A DNA stretch of 28,634 nt from Thermohalobaculum sp964475765 (GTDB taxonomy: Bacteria > Pseudomonadota > Alphaproteobacteria > Rhodobacterales > Rhodobacteraceae): contig CAYYZH010000031.1 in assembly GCA_964475765.1 (NCBI GenBank), positions 1-28,634 on the forward strand, given 5' to 3'. Positions 1 to 7,379 of the stretch are shown in pieces; within the stretch, counting starts at the first letter, position 1, and the number at the start of each line of letters is the position of its first letter. The notes below the pieces were generated by a model. The model made no database searches, had not been told where the DNA came from, and saw only the letters and a program-made list of their open reading frames with translations. A program made the position numbers and the translations under genes.

Positions 1-45
1 TGCCATACAGGTGCCATACGCCTGCCATACGGGGTGAATCCCAGC
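1..45. repeat. 45-bp inverted terminal copy of the right-end repeat
   Basis: These bases are the exact reverse complement of 28543-28587. They hold three 11-bp units of the form TGCCATAC plus three variable bases (1-11, 12-22, 23-33), then GTGAATCCCAGC. Identity stops at base 46. The copy lies 81 bp beyond the stop codon of the hydratase gamma gene and faces no obvious gene. It may be a genuine dispersed repeat at which the assembly broke, or an inverted-chimera artefact at a scaffold end. Confidence 0.9.
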
Positions 46-126
46 GCCGAGCTCGTATCAAGGGCGCACCTTCTGCACATTCGGAAGGGTCCAAATGCGC
101 AGGGGACAATGCCCCACTGGCGACGT

Positions 127-765
127 TCAGGTCTGCGGTAAAGCCGTGCCAATCATGCAGTCGCGGGAGACGATGCTTGCCAGCTTCGCCTCATCCCAGC
201 CCTCGGTGCCTTTGGGCCGGGCAGGCAGTACCAGATAGCGCATATCCGCCGTGGAATCGTGCACCCGCACCTGGACTTTGTCGGAGAGATCGAGCCCGAA
301 CTCCGAGAGCACTTTGCGCGGTTCCTTGACGGTGCGCGAGCGATAAGCGCGGGTCTTGTACCAGTCCGGTGGCAGGCCAAGTACGTTGCGCGGATAGCAC
401 GAACAAAGCGTGCAAACGATGACGTTGTGTATGCTTTCGGTGTTTTCGACAGTCACCAGTTTCAGCCCATCGGTGTCGATCCCAAGCTCCTCGCAAGCCT
501 TTGATCCATCGACTAAAAGCCGCGCCTTGTAGTCTGGATCGGACCACGCTCGGGCAACCACGCGGGCGCCATCAGCAGGCGAGCGGGCGTCCATCCGTTC
601 GATCTGTGTGTTGATCTCGGCCGCCGTTGCGATGCCCTTCTCGATCAGGATTTCGCGCACCGCGATCTCCATGGTCTGCCAATAGGTCAGCGGGTGGTCA
701 TTGTCGGGCCGATACGGGTGCCCTGACGCGCTGAGATGGTCGTGATCATGATGGTCATGGGGCAT
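127..765 (-). CDS. Nitrile hydratase alpha / thiocyanate hydrolase gamma-like subunit
   Basis: This is the metal-binding catalytic subunit of the nitrile hydratase superfamily, 212 aa. It carries the metal-claw motif C-T-L-C-S-C (Cys118, Cys121, Ser122, Cys123), the type associated with non-corrin cobalt and with oxidised cysteines; Fe-type enzymes have Ser in place of Thr. The following YPR and the GLPPDWYK stretch are family-typical. The N-terminus is His/Asp-rich (starting MPHDHHDHDH), as remembered for thiocyanate hydrolase gamma. I chose the ATG at 765 because AGGAG lies 7 nt upstream; an upstream in-frame start at 798 has no such support. The gene is last in a beta-alpha-gamma-ordered operon, 60 nt after the alpha-type gene. 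Substrate (nitrile, thiocyanate or other) cannot be decided from sequence alone. Confidence 0.9.
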   Translation of the reverse strand: MPHDHHDHDHLSASGHPYRPDNDHPLTYWQTMEIAVREILIEKGIATAAEINTQIERMDARSPADGARVVARAWSDPDYKARLLVDGSKACEELGIDTDGLKLVTVENTESIHNVIVCTLCSCYPRNVLGLPPDWYKTRAYRSRTVKEPRKVLSEFGLDLSDKVQVRVHDSTADMRYLVLPARPKGTEGWDEAKLASIVSRDCMIGTALPQT

Positions 766-825
766 CGGCGTGCTCCTGAAAATCTGCCGGACATTCACGG
801 AATATTCGGTCTTTCGGGATAGGTC

Positions 826-1161
826 TCATGCCGGGATCAACCAGTGCTCGAAGATCTCGGCATCAATGGTGTCATCCGGGGTTTCGGTCTCCGCGCCCCA
901 GATCTCGGCCATGGTAAAACGCACGCGATAGAGCGGCACCGGCGCGCGATCGCCGCGGCCATAGGCGAGTTCCTCGGGGTTGCCAAAGGCGCCGCAGATC
1001 CGCTCGACCCGGCCCGTCTTGCCGCGCAGATACCATGGCGTGCGGATATGGCCGGGGGCCATGCCGGGACGAATGCACACGGTATCCCCGGGGGAAAACT
1101 TCGGGTTTTCAGCGGGATAAGGCGACTGAACCGCGGGTGTGTCGATGTCGGGAAGGCTCAT
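826..1161 (-). CDS. Nitrile hydratase beta C-terminal half / thiocyanate hydrolase alpha-like subunit
   Basis: This 111-aa protein corresponds to the C-terminal SH3-like barrel of nitrile hydratase beta. Visible family features are F-x-x-GD-x-V near residue 22, HIRTPWYLRGKTG in the middle, and LYRVRF with E-x-WG near the end, followed by a terminal EHWL segment. In ordinary nitrile hydratases this domain is fused to the helical N-terminal half. Here it is a separate gene, as in thiocyanate hydrolase, where it forms the alpha subunit. Its ATG overlaps the TGA of the upstream beta-type gene by four bases (ATGA), which implies translational coupling and equal stoichiometry. Confidence 0.85.
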   Translation of the reverse strand: MSLPDIDTPAVQSPYPAENPKFSPGDTVCIRPGMAPGHIRTPWYLRGKTGRVERICGAFGNPEELAYGRGDRAPVPLYRVRFTMAEIWGAETETPDDTIDAEIFEHWLIPA

Positions 1162-1511
1162 TCGCCGCCACCTTGCGCCTCGCCATAGGTCGGGCCTCGC
1201 GCCTGAACCTCGTCCATCTTGGCGTTCAACTCGTCGATGGAGAACGCGCCGGCTTCCATCAGGTTCTGGGTCGTCGCATTCATCCAGCGCTCGTAGTAGG
1301 ACATCGTCTCGAAGGCCTCTTCGCCCATATCCTCCAGCGCGCGGCGCATACTGTCGACATTGGTCAGGCCGTGGGCCTCGACAACCTTGCGCAGGGCATC
1401 GACCCGCTTTTCCCAGAGCGCAAAGTCATGGTCCTCGGCATTGATCGGCCCGGCTTCTTTGCCGCCCATATCGTGCCAGCGTCGTCCCGTAGGTGTTGTG
1501 TCATGTGGCAT
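1158..1511 (-). CDS. Nitrile hydratase beta N-terminal half / thiocyanate hydrolase beta-like subunit
   Basis: This 117-aa helical protein matches the N-terminal half of nitrile hydratase beta. It has HDMGG near the start, a paired-Arg MRRALEDM segment and the SYYERW motif near the middle. It ends in the ATGA overlap with the next gene. A homologous helical domain also occurs in p14K-type accessory proteins, but the adjacent free C-terminal half makes a split beta subunit the better reading. The ATG at 1511 begins MPHDTT and gives a family-like length; a TTG at 1547 would add 12 residues. No strong ribosome binding site precedes either. The anti-sigma stop is only about 48 nt upstream, so read-through from the sigma operon is plausible. 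Confidence 0.82.
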   Translation of the reverse strand: MPHDTTPTGRRWHDMGGKEAGPINAEDHDFALWEKRVDALRKVVEAHGLTNVDSMRRALEDMGEEAFETMSYYERWMNATTQNLMEAGAFSIDELNAKMDEVQARGPTYGEAQGGGE

Positions 1512-1559
1512 GGAAATCAGGCTAGCGCGGCGGTGTGCCCGCGCCAAGACCCAATCGCG

Positions 1560-2306
1560 TTACCCCGGCAGGCGGGTCAGGAGGACCTCGGCGGCTTGGC
1601 GGATGTGGGTGGGGTCTGCCGGACCTATGACGATAAAATCAAGGCCGCCTTTGCTCCAGGTCGTCGCGCTCAGACCGGCAAGCTCTGTATCCGCTGGTTC
1701 TGCGGTCTCGCCACCCAAACGCATGATGCAAAACGCAATGGGCCTTTGTTCGGCATCGAGATAAACCAGTTGAGCCAGAGGTTTGCCCTCATGTGCGAGG
1801 ATCTGGGCGCGTTGGAAGGTCAGCCCGTCCACGGAGATGTCCGCTTCAGTCACATCAAGACCCAGCCGGTTGCTGACATGCGCCAGACCTGCTGCGCGAG
1901 TCTCTGCCGCGAGGGGCGTCGCTGTCACCGTCTCGGCTGTGTAGAGCACCTGATAGTCCGCAACGGCCTGATGCCAATCGGCGGTGTTGTCCTTGGAAGT
2001 GAGCAAGGTTTGCATCCCGAACCCGAGGGCAAAAGCGGCCACGACCGCCGCTGTCGCCCAACGCCAGATACTGCTGCGCGGCGCTGGTTCCGGCACGGTC
2101 ATGCTGGGCGCGGATGTCAAAACTCCGGCCATCCCTTCACGCATCGCCTCGAGATCGGGTGACAGATCGGCCAAACGCTGGGCAAGTGACGCATCCTCCG
2201 CGGCCGCACCCGTGATCGCAGCGGCCTCATCCGCTGGCCCGACACCGTCCAGAAAAGCGACGAGCTGTTCGTCGGTCCATGCCCCGCTGTTTTGCGACTG
2301 GGTCAT
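1560..2306 (-). CDS. Membrane-anchored anti-sigma factor
   Basis: This 248-aa protein has an N-terminal cytoplasmic part of about 80 residues, one transmembrane helix (about 81-99) and a periplasmic C-terminal domain. That is the topology of anti-ECF sigma factors. Its ATG overlaps the stop of the sigma gene by four bases, which is strong context for the assignment. I see no HxxxCxxC zinc motif, so it is not a ZAS-type anti-sigma. A signal sensed by the periplasmic domain would release the sigma factor, by family analogy. I do not recognise a named domain in the C-terminal part. Confidence 0.75.
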   Translation of the reverse strand: MTQSQNSGAWTDEQLVAFLDGVGPADEAAAITGAAAEDASLAQRLADLSPDLEAMREGMAGVLTSAPSMTVPEPAPRSSIWRWATAAVVAAFALGFGMQTLLTSKDNTADWHQAVADYQVLYTAETVTATPLAAETRAAGLAHVSNRLGLDVTEADISVDGLTFQRAQILAHEGKPLAQLVYLDAEQRPIAFCIMRLGGETAEPADTELAGLSATTWSKGGLDFIVIGPADPTHIRQAAEVLLTRLPG

Positions 2307-2794
2307 TCTGGCATCGCCTCCTTCAGGCGTTTGCGGCCATTGGCCAAACGGCTCATCACCGTGCCGATGGGGATCTCAAGGCGCTCCGCCGTTTCGGCAT
2401 AGGAATACCCTTCGATATAGACGAGAAAAAGGGTCTCTCGATGGGCTTCGGGCAACTGTGCCATATGGGTCAACACTTCACGGGCAAGAATATTCACGCC
2501 GCTTTGGTCTGGTACGGTCAAGCCTGCGTCTTCGATGGGCACTAACCCCTGCCCACGCCTGACGGCCCGGGCGCGCAACTCGTTCTTCCAGATCGAAGAG
2601 AGGATCGTGAAGCACCAGCGGTCGAGCCGGGTGCCCGGCTGAAACTGCTCTGCTCGCTCCAAAGCCCTAAGAGCAGTGGCTTGTGCCAGCTCGGCGGCCA
2701 GTTCGCGGTCTCCCGACAGTACCAGACCGAAACGCCAGAGCCTTGGCATCAGATCGGACAACCCGGCGCGGACGTGATCGAAATTCTGTGTCAT
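2303..2794 (-). CDS. ECF-type RNA polymerase sigma factor
   Basis: This 163-aa protein contains sigma region 2 (about residues 10-80, with the A-E-L-A-Q-A-T and DRWCFTIL segments) and region 4 (about 110-160, with LPEAHRETLFLVYIEGYSY and an IPIGTVMSRLANGRKRL helix-turn-helix). Together with the overlapping anti-sigma gene it forms a standard ECF module. An upstream in-frame ATG at 2854 exists. The predicted minus-strand ECF promoter would start transcription near 2840, downstream of that codon, so I chose the ATG at 2794. Autoregulation is likely given the GGAAT-N17-CGT element in the divergent intergenic region. Confidence 0.88.
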   Translation of the reverse strand: MTQNFDHVRAGLSDLMPRLWRFGLVLSGDRELAAELAQATALRALERAEQFQPGTRLDRWCFTILSSIWKNELRARAVRRGQGLVPIEDAGLTVPDQSGVNILAREVLTHMAQLPEAHRETLFLVYIEGYSYAETAERLEIPIGTVMSRLANGRKRLKEAMPE

Positions 2795-2839
2795 TTCGTG
2801 AATATTATTCTGCGCGCCGTGTTTTACTTCTGAGCGTAC

Positions 2840-2871
2840 GGAATGCACGCCCATGTCATCAGTTGAATTCC
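2840..2871. promoter_or_regulatory. Mirrored divergent ECF-like promoters
   Basis: On the plus strand GGAAT (2840-2844) is followed after 17 nt by GTT (2862-2864), pointing to the DUF4399 gene. On the minus strand GGAAT (2871-2867) is followed after 17 nt by CGT (2849-2847), pointing to the sigma gene. The two elements overlap head to head, so the region reads as an interrupted palindrome. The pattern resembles GGAAC-N16/17-CGT promoters recognised by several ECF sigma factors. Recognition by the adjacent sigma factor is inferred. Confidence 0.5.
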
Positions 2872-2884
2872 AAGGGAGGAACCC

Positions 2885-3316
2885 ATGATCTTTCGCACGT
2901 TAACCAGCGCATTCGCCGTTGCAACCTTGCTTGCCGGGCCGGTGGCCATGGCGGGTGAGACACCGGCGCCAGCGGACGCCAAAGTCTACTTCATCAACAT
3001 CGCCGATGGAGACACCGTCAAGAGCCCCGTGTTCATCCAATTCGGTCTTTCCGGTATGGGCATCGCACCTGCCGGGACGGAAAAGGAAAACACCGGCCAC
3101 CATCACCTGATCATCAACGAAAAGATCGAGGGTGAAGAGTTGGATGAGGGCATTCCCGCCGATGAACAGCACGTTCACTTTGGTAAAGGCCAAACCGAAG
3201 CGACGCTGGACCTGCCCGCGGGCACGCACACTCTGCAGCTTGTTCTGGGTGACTGGAGCCATGTGCCCCACGACAATCCGGTGATGTCCGATCGGATCAC
3301 CGTCACCGTTGAGTAA
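2885..3316 (+). CDS. Secreted DUF4399 domain protein
   Basis: This 143-aa protein has a Sec signal peptide (first 23 residues, ending AMA). A DUF4399 domain follows, marked by GxxTGHHHLI-type residues (TGHHHLIIN, about residues 74-82), a second His pair in DEQHVHFGKGQT and the closing THTLQLVLGDWSH. The repeated histidines suggest metal binding, but no activity is established for the family. An AGGGAGGA ribosome binding site (2873-2880) precedes the ATG. It is divergent from the ECF sigma gene and probably under its control. A strong terminator follows. Confidence 0.85.
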   Translation: MIFRTLTSAFAVATLLAGPVAMAGETPAPADAKVYFINIADGDTVKSPVFIQFGLSGMGIAPAGTEKENTGHHHLIINEKIEGEELDEGIPADEQHVHFGKGQTEATLDLPAGTHTLQLVLGDWSHVPHDNPVMSDRITVTVE

Positions 3317-3333
3317 GCGTTTTCACCACGAAA

Positions 3334-3359
3334 GCGTCCCGGGGTTGGACCCGGGACGC
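3334..3359. terminator. Bidirectional-type hairpin between DUF4399 and DUF938 genes
   Basis: A perfect 10-bp GC-rich stem, GCGTCCCGGG (3334-3343) with CCCGGGACGC (3350-3359), has a 6-nt loop and is followed by CCTTTAT on the plus strand. It sits between two convergent genes (stop at 3316 and stop at 3363), so it probably serves both. Confidence 0.8.
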
Positions 3360-3362
3360 CCT

Positions 3363-4016
3363 TTATGAGCGAGAGTAGATCACCAGCCGATTGTTGGCTG
3401 GCATTTCTGTGACTTCGGGCGGGCCGAAACCGCTCTGCCCCGCCAGTGCCGTTAACTCGTCCAGATCTCGGACCCCGAGGTCAGGATTGCGGGCCTTCAG
3501 CGACCGGTCGAACTCGGCGTTGCCGTCGCTGATATGTTTTCCGCCGATGGAGAAGGGGCTGTAGAACATCATCAGCCCACCGGGCAAAAGCGCATCGGCG
3601 GCACGTTTGGTGATGGCCTCGGCCACAGTCCAGGGCGCAACCTGCAACACGTTGATTGACAGCACACCGGCAAGCCCGTCGATTTGTGGCCAGGCATCGA
3701 GGGCGTTCAGGTGGACCGGTGCGTGGAAGTTATCGAGACCGGTATGGACCCGCCACGCTTCGATGCTGTGGAGGTTCTCGGTGTCCATGTCAGTGGGTTG
3801 CCAGCCGAGGTCCGGAAAGGCATCGGCAAAGGCGGCAGAGTGCTGGCCGGTGCCCGAGCCAATCTCGAGGATAGTCCCGTTCCGCCCCTTCAGGACTGGG
3901 CGCAGGGCTTCAACAATAACGAACTGATTGCGGGACGCAGCAGCGCCGACCTGACGGCCGTCGCTGAATATGTCGGACAGAACCGGGCCCGATGACCGTT
4001 CGGGCGGCTTCACCAT
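3363..4016 (-). CDS. DUF938 SAM-dependent methyltransferase
   Basis: This 217-aa class I methyltransferase has a Rossmann fold. Motif I is ILEIGSGTGQHS (about residues 49-60), the acidic residue after it lies in PTDMD (about 75-79), and the family-typical SINVLQVAPW segment is near 120. The N-terminal region with AAASRN is the usual DUF938 feature ahead of motif I. Substrate is unknown. The gene lies 15 nt after infC on the same strand, so it is probably co-transcribed with it. Confidence 0.85.
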   Translation of the reverse strand: MVKPPERSSGPVLSDIFSDGRQVGAAASRNQFVIVEALRPVLKGRNGTILEIGSGTGQHSAAFADAFPDLGWQPTDMDTENLHSIEAWRVHTGLDNFHAPVHLNALDAWPQIDGLAGVLSINVLQVAPWTVAEAITKRAADALLPGGLMMFYSPFSIGGKHISDGNAEFDRSLKARNPDLGVRDLDELTALAGQSGFGPPEVTEMPANNRLVIYSRS

Positions 4017-4031
4017 CGGGGCCGGCTCATA

Positions 4032-4580
4032 TCAAATGGTTTTTACCGGTGCGGCGACCATCACCATCTGACGGCCTTCCAGCTTGGGCATGGCTTCGAT
4101 CTTGCCCAGACCGTCGATGTCGTCGGCAATCTTGTGCAACAGCTCGCGGCCAATGTCCTGGTGTGCCATCTCGCGGCCCCTGAAGCGGAGCGTCACCTTA
4201 ACCTTGTCCCCGCCTTCAAGGAACTTGGTCACGTTGCGCATCTTCACGTCGTAATCATGCGTGTCGATGTTGGGCCGGAATTTGACTTCCTTGACCTCGA
4301 TTGTCTTTTGTTTCTTCTTCGCCTCGTTGGCCTTTTTCTGCTGTTCATATTTGAACTTGCCAAGGTCCATGATCTTGCAGACGGGCGGATCTGCGTTCGG
4401 AGAAATCTCTACAAGGTCGAGCCCGACCTCTTGCGCCATCTCCACCGCTTTGCGCGGATCGACAACGCCGTGGTTTTCTCCTTCATGATCAATCAGGCGG
4501 ATTTCCGCGTTGCGGATCATGTGGTTCACGCGCGGGCCGGTATCGCGGGTCGGCGGCGCGTTGTGTGGTCTTCTGGCTAT
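4032..4580 (-). CDS. infC: Translation initiation factor IF-3, ATA start codon
   Basis: IF-3 binds the 30S subunit, blocks premature 50S joining and proofreads initiator tRNA and start codon. Both domains are present: the N-terminal domain with IRLIDHEGENHG and the C-terminal domain with KFRPNIDTHDYDVK and ending VAAPVKTI. The frame opens with ATA at 4580, preceded by AGGAG at 4592-4588 (7-nt spacing), and gives the family N-terminus ARRPHNAPPTRDTGPR. An in-frame TAA lies at 4598-4596. No ATG, GTG, TTG or CTG occurs in frame between that stop and the GTG at 4529, which lacks a ribosome binding site and would delete conserved residues. Length with the ATA start is 182 aa. A non-canonical start is known in infC (AUU in E. 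coli) and supports autoregulation. Confidence 0.97.
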   Translation of the reverse strand: MARRPHNAPPTRDTGPRVNHMIRNAEIRLIDHEGENHGVVDPRKAVEMAQEVGLDLVEISPNADPPVCKIMDLGKFKYEQQKKANEAKKKQKTIEVKEVKFRPNIDTHDYDVKMRNVTKFLEGGDKVKVTLRFRGREMAHQDIGRELLHKIADDIDGLGKIEAMPKLEGRQMVMVAAPVKTI

Positions 4581-4753
4581 TTCAGTTCTCCTAGATTACG
4601 CCCCAATTTCACGTCTGAGGCTGTCAGTACGGTATCAGTTTCTCAATAGAAGCCGATTCCGATAACCAGAATATAGCGACGGGGACGGTTAAAGGAAAGT
4701 GCCTGCCGGGCGGGCTGCTGGACCGAGAATTCGGAGCCGCGATGCGGGTCGTC

Positions 4754-5467
4754 TCACTCGGGCCTTACACGGTCTGCGCTTTCGTCTTCGACACGGCGCA
4801 TGTGCCAGCCGGGGGCCGGCAGAGCGTTGCCGGGGTGTTCAACACCCGGCCCCCAGATCGCCTGATAGGTATCGATGGCTCGACCGGAGCGCTGCAGGTG
4901 AATCGCTGCCAGTATTAGACCGGCCCACCAACCGCCGATTGCGATCCACATCCAGCGCGGCGCATTGGCCTCCCAAAGCCCCAGAGCAATGGTCACGACC
5001 GACAGAACGATCAGCAGATAGCCGAGACCCTTGTGGGCGGCTTCAAAGACTTGCCGCCAGCGGGTCATGTCGTAGTGATCCCCTCTCAACTCTGGCGCAG
5101 TCGGACCGCCCTTGGTGCCGCGAAAGAAGCCCATCGCCACCTGTGCCGCGCCCAGAATCAGTACGAGGTACCCAAGAAACCCATGTCTTCCAGCGGGTAA
5201 CGTTCCGCTGATGATCAGGGCGGTGCCCAAGATGGTCAGGACGAGCACCGCGCTCTGTCCAATCCAATGCGAGCGCCACCAGAACTGGGTGTCCAGCTCG
5301 CGCGGCCAGTCCTGCCCCGGCAGCACTTTGTAGAAACGGGCAATCAGCACTGCGAGCGGAGCAAGCACGCCCCAGGCCAGCACCATGGTCCGGGCATGCC
5401 AGGCGACTGCCGCGCTGACCATGTGTGCCCGATCCGGGTCAATCGGCGTGAGCAGCCACTCCCACAT
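4754..5467 (-). CDS. Cytochrome b561-like membrane protein
   Basis: This 237-aa protein has about five predicted transmembrane helices. The first segment, WHARTMVLAWGVLAPLAVL then ARFYK, is the cytochrome b561 signature. Candidate haem-ligand histidines are His24, His67, His95 and His145, enough for two b-type haems across the membrane. The family moves electrons across membranes. The ATG at 5467 shares its A with the TGA of the upstream permease gene, so it is translationally coupled as the last gene of the sugar ABC operon. A redox protein in that position is unexplained; it may be needed for metabolism of the imported compound. Confidence 0.8.
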   Translation of the reverse strand: MWEWLLTPIDPDRAHMVSAAVAWHARTMVLAWGVLAPLAVLIARFYKVLPGQDWPRELDTQFWWRSHWIGQSAVLVLTILGTALIISGTLPAGRHGFLGYLVLILGAAQVAMGFFRGTKGGPTAPELRGDHYDMTRWRQVFEAAHKGLGYLLIVLSVVTIALGLWEANAPRWMWIAIGGWWAGLILAAIHLQRSGRAIDTYQAIWGPGVEHPGNALPAPGWHMRRVEDESADRVRPE

Positions 5468-6402
5468 CAGCCCTTCACCGCACCTGCGGTCATGCCGGTG
5501 ATGATCTGGCGTGAGGCGAACAGCGTGAAGATGATCGGTGGGATTGCCAGCAGCATTCCGGTCGCCATGATCACCCCCCATTCGACGTTGAACTCGCTCA
5601 TGTTGTTCACGATCAGGATCGGCACCGTCTTGGTGTTGCGGTCCGACAGGGCGGAGGCCAGCAGATACTCATTCCAAGCGATGCGGAAGGTAAAGATGGC
5701 CGCCGCAGCAAGGCCCGGTTGGATCAGTGGCAACACGATCCGGAAGAAGACCTGAAACGGGCCGGCACCATCGACGCGGGCCGCCTCTTCGAGACTGCGC
5801 GGGACCTGAACGATGAAGCTTTGCAGGATCCAGATCACGAAGGGCAGGTTCATCGCGACATAAACGAGGATGATCCCGGAATGTGTGCCCGCGAGACAGA
5901 CATCGCCGCGCCCACCGAAGACATCGCGGATCCAGCTTCCGACCCAGGTTGTCTTGTCGATACAGAACTCGTTGTTCCAGAGACCGAAGACCGGAACCAA
6001 CAGCACCGCAGGCGGGACCATACGCACCATCAGCGTGGTCAGCGAGGCGGTGTCGCGCCCCATGAAGCGAAACCGTACCAGTGCGTAGGCGGCCATACAG
6101 CCGATCACGAGGGTCAGGGCGGTCGAGATCAGGGCGATGATCAATGAGTTGATGAATGCGCCGCCAAACTTCAGCGAACAGTAATCGAGATGATCAAGCT
6201 CGTACCAAAGCACATCGCAGAGGGCGGTTTCATAGTTCTGGATCGTCGGCAGGAACAGCAGGCCGGTCGTGCCCGAGATGATGTCCACGTCCAGCTTGAA
6301 GCTGTTGATCAGCATCAGAAGCACAGGTCCGATGGACATGAAGACCAGCACGGCGATCAGCGCGTAGAAGGCCGGGTTCTGGCGCTCATAGGTTTGGGAC
6401 AT
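5467..6402 (-). CDS. Carbohydrate ABC transporter permease (MalG type)
   Basis: This 311-aa inner-membrane permease has about six helices and the EAA loop EEAARVDGAGPFQVFFRI (about 205-222) that docks to the ATPase. The ATG at 6402 has GAGGAGG upstream and overlaps the TGA of the preceding permease by one base. Two extra-cytoplasmic loops are longer than in ordinary MalG proteins. The first (about 55-80) carries Cys62 and Cys75, the second (about 142-173) carries Cys147 and Cys169. These pairs could form disulfides in the periplasm. The solute is not identifiable from the sequence. Confidence 0.92.
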   Translation of the reverse strand: MSQTYERQNPAFYALIAVLVFMSIGPVLLMLINSFKLDVDIISGTTGLLFLPTIQNYETALCDVLWYELDHLDYCSLKFGGAFINSLIIALISTALTLVIGCMAAYALVRFRFMGRDTASLTTLMVRMVPPAVLLVPVFGLWNNEFCIDKTTWVGSWIRDVFGGRGDVCLAGTHSGIILVYVAMNLPFVIWILQSFIVQVPRSLEEAARVDGAGPFQVFFRIVLPLIQPGLAAAAIFTFRIAWNEYLLASALSDRNTKTVPILIVNNMSEFNVEWGVIMATGMLLAIPPIIFTLFASRQIITGMTAGAVKG

Positions 6403-7313
6403 CAGTTGTCCTCCTCGGCGGCCATGCGGACACGAGCGGCGCGTTTCTCTTGCCAATGATTGAAAGCAAACATCGCCAGTGTCAGCGCGAGCAGTAGCAG
6501 CAAAAGGTAGTTCGACATCGCAGCGGCGACACCGAGTTCACGGAACTCGGTTGCGGTGCGCGAGATGCGCAGTGCCAGAATTTCTGTGGACAGGCCCGGG
6601 CCGCCCTCGGTCAGCACAAGGATCACCTCCAGCACCTTAAAGGCGTCGATCAAGCGCAAGAGCCCGGTGACAATCAGTACAGGTGCCATCAGTGGCAGCT
6701 TGATGAACCAGATCTGTTGCCATGCCGTTGCACCGTCGATCCGGGCAGCTTCGAGCGCAGACCGGGGCAATGACTGCAGCGCGGCCAGAGCAAGAATGAA
6801 AATGAACGGGGTCCATTGCCATATGTCGGCGATGATCACGGACAACAGCGCATGATTGCCCAGCCAGTCGACGCCTTCCAGCCCCAGTGACTTGAGGGTC
6901 TGATTGAAGGTCCCGACCGTCGGGTGGTACATGTAGCGCCACATAAGGCCGACTACGACGGGGGCAATCATCATCGGCAGGATGAACATGGTTCGCAGAA
7001 CCGACATGCCCCGGATGTTGCGATCCAGCAGAAGCGCGAGCCCGACGCCCAGCACCATCTCGACCGTGACGACGATGAAGGCAAAGCGCAACGTGACGCC
7101 GAGCGACTCCCGAAAGTTTGGGTCGTTCAGCAGCGTGATATAGTTCTTGAGCCCGACGAACTCGGCCTCGCCGATGGTCTGACTGGGATCCCATGCCCGG
7201 AACGATCCCCACACCATGTAGCCCAGCGGATAGATCAGAGCGATCGCCATGATCACCACGGCAGGCGCCATGAAGAGGTAGGGCGTCAGTCTGTTGGCGA
7301 GTGTGCCGGACAT
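6402..7313 (-). CDS. Carbohydrate ABC transporter permease (MalF type)
   Basis: This 303-aa permease has a typical short N-terminus followed by a first helix (about 12-32). Its EAA loop reads EAARIDGATAWQQIWFIKLP (about 195-214). It pairs with the downstream MalG-type permease to form the transmembrane channel. It lies 66 nt after the binding-protein gene, with a hairpin between them, and overlaps the next permease by one base. Confidence 0.92.
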   Translation of the reverse strand: MSGTLANRLTPYLFMAPAVVIMAIALIYPLGYMVWGSFRAWDPSQTIGEAEFVGLKNYITLLNDPNFRESLGVTLRFAFIVVTVEMVLGVGLALLLDRNIRGMSVLRTMFILPMMIAPVVVGLMWRYMYHPTVGTFNQTLKSLGLEGVDWLGNHALLSVIIADIWQWTPFIFILALAALQSLPRSALEAARIDGATAWQQIWFIKLPLMAPVLIVTGLLRLIDAFKVLEVILVLTEGGPGLSTEILALRISRTATEFRELGVAAAMSNYLLLLLLALTLAMFAFNHWQEKRAARVRMAAEEDN

Positions 7314-7343
7314 GAACGAGGTTCCGCGGACTGGTGGTGGGAT

Positions 7344-7372
7344 GGCCGGGGCGTGACGGGCACGCCACGGCC
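7344..7372 (-). promoter_or_regulatory. Intercistronic hairpin after the binding-protein gene
   Basis: GGCGTG (7350-7355) pairs with CACGCC (7361-7366) around a 5-nt loop, and outer GGCC blocks (7344-7347, 7369-7372) extend the stem past a 2x2 internal loop. There is no T run. A hairpin between a binding-protein gene and its permease genes commonly protects the upstream mRNA and raises binding protein over permease. That role is inferred by analogy with malE-malF. Confidence 0.5.
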
Positions 7373-7379
7373 TGTCAGA

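Noticed and set aside
1035..2162. Long plus-strand open frame of 375 codons
   Set aside because: It lies antisense to the hydratase beta halves and the anti-sigma gene, which have clear family motifs; its own product is rich in Arg, Cys and His without motifs.
4134..5211. Plus-strand open frames opposite infC and the b561 gene
   Set aside because: They are antisense shadows; the minus-strand products match known families.
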